Assembly: GCA_963851415.1 (NCBI GenBank)
Contig: CAWKPF010000002.1
Span: 3,038,001-3,102,000 of the forward strand
Origin: CAWKPF01 sp963851415
GTDB lineage: Bacteria > Acidobacteriota > Thermoanaerobaculia > Multivoradales > Multivoraceae
Reading direction: 5' to 3'
DNA length: 64,000 nucleotides
Shown here in pieces: positions 15,546 through 26,158 of this stretch. Both the position numbers and the translations under genes were made by a program. The notes under the pieces are model-generated. The model did not search any database, had not been told where the DNA came from, and saw only the letters and a program-made list of their open reading frames with translations. The stretch's first letter is position 1; every line of letters starts with the position of its first letter.

Positions 15546-17369
15546 GTGGGCAAGATCGTCGGCATCGACCTCGGTACGACCAACAGCTGTGTGGCTGTGG
15601 TCGAGGGGCTTTCTTCGCCCAGAGTGCTCGCCAACCGTGAAGGGTCACGAACCACGGCATCCATTGTCGCCTTTGCCGAAGACGGAGATCGGTTGGTCGG
15701 CCAGATCGCCAAGCGCCAGGCCATCACGAATCCCCAGAACACCGTTTTTGCGGTCAAGCGTCTGATCGGCCGGAAATTCGACGATCCCCACGTGCAGAGG
15801 GCGCTCGAAGTTCATCTCCCCTACCCGCTGGTCGAAGCCCCCAATGGCGACGTCAAGATCCAGATCCGGGACCGTCGATACAGCCCCGAGGAGATCTCGG
15901 CGATCATCCTTCAGGAGCTGCGAGGCTTCGCAGAGGAGGTGCTCGACGAGCCGGTCAAGGAAGCGATCATCACCGTCCCCGCGTACTTCGATGACTCGCA
16001 GCGTCAAGCCACCAAGGACGGCGGCAAGATCGCAGGCCTCGATGTGCTCCGGATCATCAACGAGCCGACCGCGGCTGCGCTGGCCTACGGCCTCGATCGG
16101 CGCGACGGCTCGGAGCACATCGCGGTCTACGACCTCGGAGGTGGCACCTTCGACATCTCCGTGATGGAGCTCTGCCAGGGGATCTTCGAGGTCAAGGCGA
16201 CCAACGGCGATCCCGATCTCGGTGGCGAGGATTTCGACCGCAAGATCATGGATTGGCTGATCGAGGAGTTCCAGGAAGAGACCGGCCTCGACCTGCGCGG
16301 TGACCGCATGGCGCTGCAGCGCCTCAAGGAGGCGGCGGAGCGAGCCAAGTGCGATCTCTCCGAAGTAGAAGAGGCGCAGATCAACCTGCCCTTCATCTCT
16401 GCCGACGACAGTGGTCCCCGTCACCTGTCGCGAACCCTCACTCGGGAGCACTTCGAGTCCCTGGTCGAAGAGTTGGTACTGCGTACCGAAGGGCCCTGTC
16501 GTGACGCCCTGGAACAGGCCGGAGTGACGGCGGCGGAGATCGACCAGGTATTGCTGGTCGGTGGTCAGACACGGACTCCCCTGGTCGGGGAAACCGTCCG
16601 CAAGATCTTCGGCAAGGAGCCCAACACCGACATCAATCCCGATGAGGTCGTCGCGATGGGGGCTGCCATCCAGGGCGGAATCCTCCAGGGCAGCATCAAG
16701 GATGTCGTGCTGCTCGACGTGACTCCCCTGTCTCTCGGGATCGAGACCCAGGGTGGGTTGTTCACCAAGCTGATCGAGCGCAACTCGACGATCCCGACCA
16801 AGGTGTCGCAGATCTTCACCACGGTCGTCGACAACCAGGACACGGTCGAGATTCACATTCTCCAGGGTGAGCGCGAGCTGGCTGCGGAGAATCGCTCTCT
16901 CGGAAAGATCGAGCTGGTCGGTATCCCTCCAGCGCCCAAGGGAGTGCCTCAGATCGAGGTCACCTTCTCCATCGACTCCAACAGCATTCACACGGTCTCG
17001 GCGCGCGACCTCGCTACCAATCAGACGCAGACGCTCCAGATCAACCCCGCGAGCGGTCTGAGCCCGGAAGAGGTCGAGCGTCTCGTGCTCGAGGCCGAGG
17101 AGAACGCCGAAGAGGATCGACAGCGTCGGGAGCTCCGCAGAATCAAGAACCGCCTCGAGGGCCTGATCTACACCAACGAGCGGGTTCTCGAGCAGTTCTC
17201 CGATGCGCTTCCCGACTCTGACCGCAACAAAGTGCGAGAAGCGATGGCACGAGCTCGGACCGCGCTGGGTAGCGAAGACCGTGCCGATATGGAGGCGGCG
17301 ATGTTCGATCTGAACTCGGTCTCCCGAATGCTCTCCGAAGTCATGCTCAACACGACCTCCGACGACTGA
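15546..17369 (+). CDS. dnaK: Chaperone protein DnaK (Hsp70)
   Basis: A 607-aa Hsp70. The ATPase domain has GIDLGTTNSCVAVVEG at the start, the connect motif IINEPTAAALAYGL, the phosphate loop DLGGGTFDISVMEL with the conserved Thr, and VGGQTRTPLVGETV. The linker DVVLLDVTPLSLGIET leads into the substrate-binding domain. The C-terminus is short and ends in TTSDD, without the longer Ala/Gln and acidic tail of E. coli DnaK, so it is a slightly short but complete form. The start is GTG, giving the standard MGKIVGIDLG. It works with the adjacent GrpE and DnaJ. Confidence 0.97.
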   Translation: MGKIVGIDLGTTNSCVAVVEGLSSPRVLANREGSRTTASIVAFAEDGDRLVGQIAKRQAITNPQNTVFAVKRLIGRKFDDPHVQRALEVHLPYPLVEAPNGDVKIQIRDRRYSPEEISAIILQELRGFAEEVLDEPVKEAIITVPAYFDDSQRQATKDGGKIAGLDVLRIINEPTAAALAYGLDRRDGSEHIAVYDLGGGTFDISVMELCQGIFEVKATNGDPDLGGEDFDRKIMDWLIEEFQEETGLDLRGDRMALQRLKEAAERAKCDLSEVEEAQINLPFISADDSGPRHLSRTLTREHFESLVEELVLRTEGPCRDALEQAGVTAAEIDQVLLVGGQTRTPLVGETVRKIFGKEPNTDINPDEVVAMGAAIQGGILQGSIKDVVLLDVTPLSLGIETQGGLFTKLIERNSTIPTKVSQIFTTVVDNQDTVEIHILQGERELAAENRSLGKIELVGIPPAPKGVPQIEVTFSIDSNSIHTVSARDLATNQTQTLQINPASGLSPEEVERLVLEAEENAEEDRQRRELRRIKNRLEGLIYTNERVLEQFSDALPDSDRNKVREAMARARTALGSEDRADMEAAMFDLNSVSRMLSEVMLNTTSDD

Positions 17370-17494
17370 CTCTGGCCAGCGCAATTCGAGCGCTCGCTGC
17401 TTTGTTGACGTTCCTGCTCCTCGTCGCGAGCAGGTGCTGCTTGCACCGCCCGCGTCGAGGCATTCCGAACAACCCACGGATCTGACCCACTGCC

Positions 17495-18619
17495 ATGTCG
17501 AAACGCGACTACTACGAGGTTCTCGAGGTCTCTCGTACCGCTACGCTGAAGGAGATCAAGTCTTCCTACCGCAGGCTCGCGGTCCGGTTCCATCCCGACC
17601 GCAACCCCGGGGACCCGGAGGCGGAATCGCGTTTCAAGGAGGCGGCCGAGGCCTACTCCGTTCTTTCAGACGAGCAGAAGCGCCAGCGCTATGACCGATT
17701 CGGCCACCAGGGCGCTTCGGGGATGCCTCCGGGAGGGTTCGATCCTTCGGTCTTCGGGGACTTCTCCGACATCCTGGGAGATCTCTTCGGCTTCGGTTCC
17801 GGTCATGGCCGCGGGCGCGGTGGTGGACGGCGGGCGAGTATCGGCGCCGATCTTCGCTACGACCTGGAGCTGTCCTTCGAGGAGGCCGCCTTCGGTGTGG
17901 AGCCGACCCTCAAGATCCCACGCCTCGAGCGATGTGAGACCTGCTCGGGTCGCGGCAGTCGCGAGGGCAGTGCGCCGACTCCCTGTCGTGCCTGCGGTGG
18001 TCGGGGGCAGGTGGCCTTCAGTCAGGGGTTCTTCACCGTGGCCCGCACCTGTCCTCAGTGTCAGGGAGAAGGGAGTGTGATCACCGATCCCTGCGAGGAC
18101 TGTCGAGGAGAAGGACTGGTCGAGAAAGAGCGGAGCATCCAGGTGAAGATCCCGGCAGGCGTCGACACCGGTGCCCGCCTGCGCCTGGTCCAGGAGGGCG
18201 AGCACGGACGCCACGGTGGTCCTCCCGGTGATCTCTACGTGGTCGTTCACGTGGCCGAGCACGAGCGCTACCGACGACGGGACTACGACGTGATCACGCG
18301 CGAGAAGATCGGATTCGCCCAGGCTTCGCTCGGAGCGACGATCGAGGTGGAGACGCTCCACGGGAGCGAAGAGCTCAGGATCCCCGCCGGCACGAGCGGA
18401 GGCGAGGTGTTTCGGATCAAAGGTGAGGGCATCGATCGCCTGGAGCGTGGGGGCCGGGGCGATCACTTCGTCGAGGTCGAGATCGCAGTGCCCGAGCCCA
18501 AAGAGCTCGACGAAGAGCGCGTCGAGCTGTTGCGGCGCCTCGCCGAGCTCGAGGGGAGGCCGGTGCGCGAAGACAAGGGCGTGCTCGATCGAGTCAAGGG
18601 CCTCTTCGGAGCCGGTTGA
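17495..18619 (+). CDS. dnaJ: Chaperone protein DnaJ (Hsp40)
   Basis: A 374-aa type I DnaJ, the co-chaperone that delivers substrates to DnaK and stimulates its ATPase. The J domain has the HPD motif (RFHPDRNPGD near residue 31), followed by a Gly/Phe-rich linker (residues about 75-115). Four zinc-binding CxxCxGxG repeats follow: CETCSGRG, CRACGGRG, CPQCQGEG and CEDCRGEG. The C-terminal substrate domains contain PAGVDTGARLRL and GDLYVVVHV. A gap of 125 bases after dnaK holds no convincing terminator. prmA follows by 20 bases. Confidence 0.97.
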   Translation: MSKRDYYEVLEVSRTATLKEIKSSYRRLAVRFHPDRNPGDPEAESRFKEAAEAYSVLSDEQKRQRYDRFGHQGASGMPPGGFDPSVFGDFSDILGDLFGFGSGHGRGRGGGRRASIGADLRYDLELSFEEAAFGVEPTLKIPRLERCETCSGRGSREGSAPTPCRACGGRGQVAFSQGFFTVARTCPQCQGEGSVITDPCEDCRGEGLVEKERSIQVKIPAGVDTGARLRLVQEGEHGRHGGPPGDLYVVVHVAEHERYRRRDYDVITREKIGFAQASLGATIEVETLHGSEELRIPAGTSGGEVFRIKGEGIDRLERGGRGDHFVEVEIAVPEPKELDEERVELLRRLAELEGRPVREDKGVLDRVKGLFGAG

Positions 18620-18639
18620 GCCCCGCGAGGAGCTGAGTC

Positions 18640-19539
18640 ATGACCTCGGAGCTCGGCCGGTGCACGATCGACCTTCCCGCCGAGCTCGAAGACGTGGTCG
18701 TCGCACAGCTCTGGGAGGCGGGGACGACCGGTCTCCAGGTTCACCCGAGTGAAGGGGACCGGGTGCGCATCGAGGCCTACTTCGAGAACGAGGCGCCCTC
18801 GATCCTCTTTCCTCCGGAAGTCGTGTCGATCTCACGAGATCGGCTGGTGCAGGGCGACTGGCTCGCGAACTATCGCGCGACGGCGCCGCCGCTCGTCGTG
18901 GGTCGGCGCTTCGTCCTCGATCCCAGAGAGCCGGGCGATGAAGGGGGAAGAGCTCTGGAGGCACCGGGGGACGAAGCGCTGCGTGAGGCGAATCGACCTC
19001 GTTTCCATCTCCGGCTCCCTGCGCGGCGCGCCTTCGGCACCGGCAGTCACCCCACCACACAACTGGCTGTCGAGGGTCTCGAACGTCTGGCCGACGAGGA
19101 GGGGCTCGATCGCGCCCACGTACTCGACGTCGGCTGTGGAACCGGGGTTCTCTCCTTTGCGGCTCTGCTGCTCGGTGCGCACTCGGTCGTGGCTTTCGAT
19201 ATCGACCTGGTATCTCCGGTCCTCACCCTCGAGAACACGGCACTCAATGAGGAGCTCCTGGGGAAGGCCCGGCCGAGGGTCTTCGCGGGCCGGGTCTCGG
19301 CGCTGCGGCCAACGGCGCGCTTCGATCTCGTCGTGGTCAACGTGTTGGCGGCACGCATTCGAGACGACATCTCGGCAGTGGCCTCCCGGGTCGGGGAGAG
19401 GGGTCGTGTCATCGTGTCCGGGCTGTTGCGTGACGAGGCCGACCGAGAGCTGGAGTACTGGCGATCGAGCGGTCTCGGGGTCGAGCATCGGACGAGCTCC
19501 GAGGAATGGAGTTGCTCGACCCTGAGGAGGGTCTCGTGA
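18640..19539 (+). CDS. prmA: Ribosomal protein L11 methyltransferase
   Basis: A 299-aa SAM-dependent methyltransferase of the PrmA type, which methylates ribosomal protein L11. The N-terminal recognition domain includes VVAQLWEAGTTGLQV. The catalytic part has the PrmA motif AFGTGSHPTTQLAVEGL, SAM motif I DVGCGTGVLSFAALLLGA, DIDLVSP and VVNVLAARI. Motif order and length fit PrmA rather than a general methyltransferase. It follows dnaJ closely and overlaps rsmE as GTGA, an arrangement seen in several phyla where dnaJ, prmA and rsmE are adjacent. Confidence 0.93.
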   Translation: MTSELGRCTIDLPAELEDVVVAQLWEAGTTGLQVHPSEGDRVRIEAYFENEAPSILFPPEVVSISRDRLVQGDWLANYRATAPPLVVGRRFVLDPREPGDEGGRALEAPGDEALREANRPRFHLRLPARRAFGTGSHPTTQLAVEGLERLADEEGLDRAHVLDVGCGTGVLSFAALLLGAHSVVAFDIDLVSPVLTLENTALNEELLGKARPRVFAGRVSALRPTARFDLVVVNVLAARIRDDISAVASRVGERGRVIVSGLLRDEADRELEYWRSSGLGVEHRTSSEEWSCSTLRRVS

Positions 19540-20246
19540 CCGCGACCCTGCTGGTCGAGCCGCCAGAGCTGGCCGAGCCGCAGATCCTGGTGGAGGGGTC
19601 CTCCTTCAAGCACCTCTTCCGAGCCCGCCGGCTGGGCCCGGGCGATCTTCTTCGTGTCGTCGACGGTGCAGGTCGCGCCCGCCAGGGTGTCGTCGCCGAG
19701 GTCGAGCGCCACCTCGCACGAGTCGACCTGGGAGAACCGCTGCCGAGTTTCGAGGCAGAGCTGAAGGTCGAGCTGCTGGTCGGCTCACCCCGCCCCGAAC
19801 GGGCAATCTGGCTGGTGGAGAAGGCGACCGAGATCGGAGTCAGTGCCATCTTCTGGCTGCGCACCGAGCGCACGCCGCGGGACTACGGGGAATCGACCCT
19901 CGGCCGGCAGCGCCGCGTCTCCCGCTCGGCGCTGGAGCAGTGTGGCCGGTCACGGCTTCCCCGCATCACGGTGCTGCCGGACTGGTCAGCGGTCGAGGCC
20001 CATCTGGCGACGCCGGGGTGTGTGGAGATGCTCGATCCGGAGCCTGGACCCTCGGAGTGTCCAGCCGCGCTCGATGGCCCGCTGCGTCTGATGGTCGGCC
20101 CGGAGGGAGGGTTCTCTCCGGCGGAGCGCGAGCGGCTTCTCGAGCTCGGGGTGAAGACTCGCTGGCTGGGGGAGCGGATCCTGCGGGTGGAGACGGCCGC
20201 AGTGGTCGCGGCGGCGAGGGCATTGTGCCCGCCCGGGCACCGCTGA
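19536..20246 (+). CDS. rsmE: 16S rRNA (uracil-1498-N3)-methyltransferase RsmE
   Basis: A 236-aa SPOUT methyltransferase that modifies U1498 of 16S rRNA. The N-terminal PUA-like part contains SSFKHLFRARRLGPGDLLRV. The knotted SAM-binding end has MVGPEGGFSPAERE and LGERILRVETAAVVAAAR, diagnostic of RsmE. The start chosen is GTG at 19536, overlapping the prmA stop (GTGA); an in-frame ATG 30 bases earlier would overlap prmA more and adds residues not expected for the family. This is the last gene of the hrcA to rsmE block; pilT follows after about 140 bases with its own promoter. Confidence 0.93.
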   Translation: MTATLLVEPPELAEPQILVEGSSFKHLFRARRLGPGDLLRVVDGAGRARQGVVAEVERHLARVDLGEPLPSFEAELKVELLVGSPRPERAIWLVEKATEIGVSAIFWLRTERTPRDYGESTLGRQRRVSRSALEQCGRSRLPRITVLPDWSAVEAHLATPGCVEMLDPEPGPSECPAALDGPLRLMVGPEGGFSPAERERLLELGVKTRWLGERILRVETAAVVAAARALCPPGHR

Positions 20247-20324
20247 GAGATCCCGAAGTACCGAACGCGAGACACTCCGCCCGGGGGGCTGGACTCCCGT
20301 GTGAGTGCTTTCTCTGCGAGGCGC

Positions 20325-20353
20325 TCGCCAGTTTGGAGGGGGGATGCTAGTAT
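20325..20353 (+). promoter_or_regulatory. Promoter of pilT
   Basis: TCGCCA (four of six -35 bases), 17 bases, then TAGTAT preceded by TGC. The predicted start at about 20360 leaves a 27-base leader with a GGGAG ribosome site before the pilT ATG. Confidence 0.5.
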
Positions 20354-20386
20354 TCCTCGTCTACGCCCTCTACCGGGAGCCGCTGA

Positions 20387-21574
20387 ATGAACATCAACGA
20401 CCTGCTCAAGATCGCCGTCGAGAACAAGGCCTCGGATCTTCATCTCAAGGTGGGCTCACCTCCGGTCGTGCGCATCGACGGGGCGTTGAAGCCGCTCAAC
20501 GAGATGAAGCGGCTGATGCAGGAAGACACGGTTTCGATGGCGTTCTCGATGATGAATGCGCGTCAGAAGCAGCGCTTCAAGGAAGAGCTCGACATCGACC
20601 TCGCGTACTCGGTACCGGGGCTGGGTCGGTTCCGCTGCAACATCTTCCAGCAGCGTGGAGCGGTCGGGATGGTCCTGCGTGTGATTCCGGCGCGCATCCT
20701 GTCCATGCGCGAGCTGATGCTCCCGCCGGTGTTGGAGAAGATCTGCGACGAGCGGCGGGGGCTGGTGTTGTGCACGGGGACCACGGGCTCGGGAAAGTCG
20801 ACGACGCTGGCCTCGATGATCGACCACATCAACAGCGATCGTTCCGAGCACATCATGACGATCGAGGATCCGATCGAGTACGTCCACCGCGACAAGCGCT
20901 CGTTGGTCAATCAGCGAGAACTCGACGTGGACACCCGGGGTTTCGCTCCTGCCCTGCGTGCTGCCATGCGTCAGGACCCCGACGTCGTGCTCGTCGGCGA
21001 GATGCGCGACTTCGAAACGATCGAGACCGCATTGACTGCCGCGGAGACCGGACACCTGGTCTTCTCGACCCTCCACACTCTCGACGCCACCGAGACCATC
21101 AACCGCATCATCTCGGTCTTTCCGCCTCACCATCAGAAGCAGATCCGGATCCAACTCAGTCAGGTGCTGCGCTCGGTGATCTCCCTGCGCCTGGTCCCGC
21201 GGGCGGATGGCATCGGACGAGTTCCGGCCTGCGAGATCATGGTGGCGACACCGTACATCCGAGAGTGTGTCGAGAACAAAGACAAGACCAAGTACATTCG
21301 CGATCAGATCAAGCAAGGTACGAGCCAGTACGGCATGCAGACCTTCGATCAGTCGCTCTACAACCTCTACAAGTCGGGCATGATCACGCTGGAAGAGGCG
21401 ATGACCCGTGCCAGCAACCCCGACGAGTTCCGACTCCGTCTCGAGGGCGTCCAGTCCACCTCGGATCTCTCTCAGGAGGCGATGGACTCCACGGTCCAGA
21501 TGGTGGGTGGCGACGACCTGATGGGCGGAGAGGCTCTCGAGGGTCTCGACTCTTCCTTCGAGGTCGAGAGGTAG
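20387..21574 (+). CDS. pilT: Twitching motility ATPase PilT
   Basis: A 395-aa hexameric secretion-type ATPase that powers type IV pilus retraction. The N-terminal domain has KASDLHLKVGSPPVVRIDG. The core has Walker A CTGTTGSGKSTTLASMID, the Asp box (TIEDPIEYVH), Walker B with VVLVGEMRDFETIETAL and the His box TGHLVFSTLHTLDA. The C-terminal tail of about 30 residues is acidic and longer than in compact PilT. The AIRNLIRE-like motif that separates PilT from PilB/GspE is replaced by KYIRDQIKQG at the same place. No other pilus genes are adjacent; mglA in this window could act on the same pili. Confidence 0.95.
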   Translation: MNINDLLKIAVENKASDLHLKVGSPPVVRIDGALKPLNEMKRLMQEDTVSMAFSMMNARQKQRFKEELDIDLAYSVPGLGRFRCNIFQQRGAVGMVLRVIPARILSMRELMLPPVLEKICDERRGLVLCTGTTGSGKSTTLASMIDHINSDRSEHIMTIEDPIEYVHRDKRSLVNQRELDVDTRGFAPALRAAMRQDPDVVLVGEMRDFETIETALTAAETGHLVFSTLHTLDATETINRIISVFPPHHQKQIRIQLSQVLRSVISLRLVPRADGIGRVPACEIMVATPYIRECVENKDKTKYIRDQIKQGTSQYGMQTFDQSLYNLYKSGMITLEEAMTRASNPDEFRLRLEGVQSTSDLSQEAMDSTVQMVGGDDLMGGEALEGLDSSFEVER

Positions 21575-21581
21575 GTTCAGC

Positions 21582-22076
21582 ATGGCCGGTGGCCGCTTGA
21601 ACGAGCGGCGGGACGGGAGTCGTTCCACCCGCCCCTGTTACGACAAGGCGCTGGACCTGCTGGCTCGCCGGGCCCATTTCCGTCGAGAGCTCTGTCAGAA
21701 GCTGCTGGCTCGCGAGTATCCGCCCGAGGAGGTGGAGAGGACGCTCGACAAGCTGGAGCACGGCTCGTTTCTCGACGATCGCGCGACCGCAGAAGCGTTC
21801 GTGTCCCAGCGTCGTGAGCGCCGGGGGTGGGGGCGGCGCCGGTTGGTGGCGGAGCTTTCGAAGCGAGGGGTGGACGATTCGGTCATCGACTCCGCGTTGG
21901 CTCAGGTGAATCCGGAGGCGGAGCTCGATTTGGCGCGAGATGTGGCTCGTCGGTGGCGCCTGCGCTCACGGCGCGACGACACCGCTCTCAGCCGTCATCT
22001 GGAGCGCCGTGGGTTCGGTCCCCGTGTTATCGTGGAGGTTCTGGGCGAGGGCGATGTTTCCCCCGAAAGCCCGTAG
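21582..22076 (+). CDS. recX: Regulatory protein RecX
   Basis: A 164-aa RecX-family protein, which modulates RecA filaments. It consists of three-helix repeats, seen as ALDLLARRAHFRRELCQKLL, GSFLDDRATAEAFVSQRRE and GWGRRRLVAELSKRGVDDSVI. It starts seven bases after pilT and is followed by alaS, so the common recX-alaS adjacency is kept although recA is not here. Length is typical. Confidence 0.9.
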   Translation: MAGGRLNERRDGSRSTRPCYDKALDLLARRAHFRRELCQKLLAREYPPEEVERTLDKLEHGSFLDDRATAEAFVSQRRERRGWGRRRLVAELSKRGVDDSVIDSALAQVNPEAELDLARDVARRWRLRSRRDDTALSRHLERRGFGPRVIVEVLGEGDVSPESP

Positions 22077-22122
22077 TCACTAGCACTTCCGGAACCGCCC
22101 TCGGGCCTCGAGCGCAGGCGCC

Positions 22123-24789
<2,667 letters not shown>

Positions 24790-24814
24790 CGGTCGCTGAC
24801 TGCCTGATCCCGTC

Positions 24815-25552
24815 ATGAACGCCCTACTCAGACTGAAGAAACCGATCTCTTCGCGTGGGTTTCGATCGCGAGCTGCTCGGCGGGTCTGGCTCGCGGTGGC
24901 TCTGGTCGCCGGGTCGGGCTGCGGTCTGCTCCCAGCGGCTGCCCAGGAGCTACAGTGGAGCCGTTCGGCCGACGGGGTCTTCTCGCTGGAGAACGAAGGG
25001 CCACGAGTGAGGCACTCGCGGGGCCAGCTGTCGGGCAGCCTGCGCCAACGCTCTCCCTATGATGGCGTCATTGCCCATCACGCCCGCCGCAACGGGCTCG
25101 AGGAACGGCTGGTGAGGTCGATCATTCAAGTGGAGTCAGCCTGGAATCCGAGAGCGCGGTCGAACAAGGGTGCGCTCGGTCTCATGCAGCTGATGCCCGA
25201 GACCGCGAGGGAACTGGGAGTGGCTCGAGCCTTCGATGCCGAGGAGAACATCCGCGGTGGCACCGATTATCTACGCCAGATGCTCGATCGTTTCGACGGA
25301 GACCTCGAGTTGGCTTTGGCTGGCTACAACGCGGGGCCGGGCGCCGTTTCGAGATACGGTAGGGTACCTCCGTATCCGGAAACCGAGCGCTACATCGACA
25401 AGGTCATGCATCTGTATCGCGGCCGAACCACCGTGACGGCCTCCACGGGGAGCTCGCCTGCTGCCAGCCAGGTCGGCTCCCAGGCCGCTACCCGACCGTT
25501 CCTGGTCCGTCGATCGGCCGACGACACGCTGGTTCTGGTCACGCCCGATTAG
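24815..25552 (+). CDS. Lytic transglycosylase, SLT domain, secreted
   Basis: A 245-aa peptidoglycan lytic transglycosylase. The N-terminus has basic residues and a hydrophobic segment (VWLAVALVAGSGCGLLPAAA), a signal peptide; the Cys in GSGCG could be a lipobox cysteine, but the fit is loose. The SLT domain contains the catalytic glutamate in IIQVESAWNPRA (near residue 106), GALGLMQLMPETARELGV, and ALAGYNAGPGAVSRYG. It cleaves glycan strands in the periplasm during wall growth or assembly of envelope machines. It sits between alaS and pgsA. Confidence 0.92.
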   Translation: MNALLRLKKPISSRGFRSRAARRVWLAVALVAGSGCGLLPAAAQELQWSRSADGVFSLENEGPRVRHSRGQLSGSLRQRSPYDGVIAHHARRNGLEERLVRSIIQVESAWNPRARSNKGALGLMQLMPETARELGVARAFDAEENIRGGTDYLRQMLDRFDGDLELALAGYNAGPGAVSRYGRVPPYPETERYIDKVMHLYRGRTTVTASTGSSPAASQVGSQAATRPFLVRRSADDTLVLVTPD

Positions 25553-25600
25553 CCGAGAGCGCACGGTGCGCTCCCAACCATTCTCCGGTGCCCTACGAGC

Positions 25601-26152
25601 ATGTGGAACCTGCCTAATCTGCTGACACTGTTTCGAATCCTGCTGGTACCCTTGCTCGTCGTGGTTCTGCTCACGGAGTTCGAGGGCAGCGCGTTCATCG
25701 GGCTGGGAGTCTTCCTGCTCGCCGCCCTCACGGACTTCCTGGATGGCTTCATCGCCCGTCGGCGGCGGCAGGTCACGAATCTCGGCAAGCTCCTCGATCC
25801 GGCAGCGGACAAGATCCTCACCTCGGCCGCCTTCATCTCGTTGGTCGAGCTCGGTCTGGCTCCGGCGTGGATGGTGGTCATCATCGTGGCTCGCGAGTTC
25901 GCGGTCTCGACGCTACGCAGTGTGGCGGCCTCGCAGAACGAGATCATCGCCGCTGCGGCTTCCGGCAAGGTCAAAACGGTGCTGCAGATCGCGGCCATCT
26001 CGCTGCTGATCGTCTCCGACCAGATGGGCCGTTTCAGCGTGCTTCCTCAATTGGCGCTGTGGGCTGCGTTGCTGGTCACGATCTACTCCGGCATCGAATA
26101 CTTCGCCCGCAATGTGCACGTTCTTCAGGACAAGTCCACGAAAGAGCAGTAG
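25601..26152 (+). CDS. pgsA: CDP-diacylglycerol-glycerol-3-phosphate 3-phosphatidyltransferase
   Basis: A 183-aa inner-membrane enzyme that makes phosphatidylglycerol phosphate. It starts MWNLPNLLTLFRILLVPLLV and carries the CDP-alcohol phosphotransferase signature DFLDGFIARRRRQVTNLGKL followed directly by LDPAADK, with all catalytic aspartates. Four or more hydrophobic segments span the chain. It is followed six bases later by a large MMPL-type transporter, so a link between lipid synthesis and lipid transport is possible but unproven. Confidence 0.95.
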   Translation: MWNLPNLLTLFRILLVPLLVVVLLTEFEGSAFIGLGVFLLAALTDFLDGFIARRRRQVTNLGKLLDPAADKILTSAAFISLVELGLAPAWMVVIIVAREFAVSTLRSVAASQNEIIAAAASGKVKTVLQIAAISLLIVSDQMGRFSVLPQLALWAALLVTIYSGIEYFARNVHVLQDKSTKEQ

Positions 26153-26158
26153 CTCAGA

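Noticed and set aside
16203..16230. Loss of the catalytic threonine in DnaK because GDTHLGG reads GDPDLGG
   Set aside because: The catalytic threonine of DnaK lies in DLGGGTFD, which is intact; the changed position is not the phosphorylated one.
15645..17477. A 610-codon antisense frame opposite dnaK
   Set aside because: dnaK is unmistakable on the plus strand; antisense frames opposite dnaK are a known artefact of codon bias.
17370..17494. A terminator or promoter between dnaK and dnaJ
   Set aside because: A TTGACG at about 17404 has no matching -10, and no stable stem with a T run is present.
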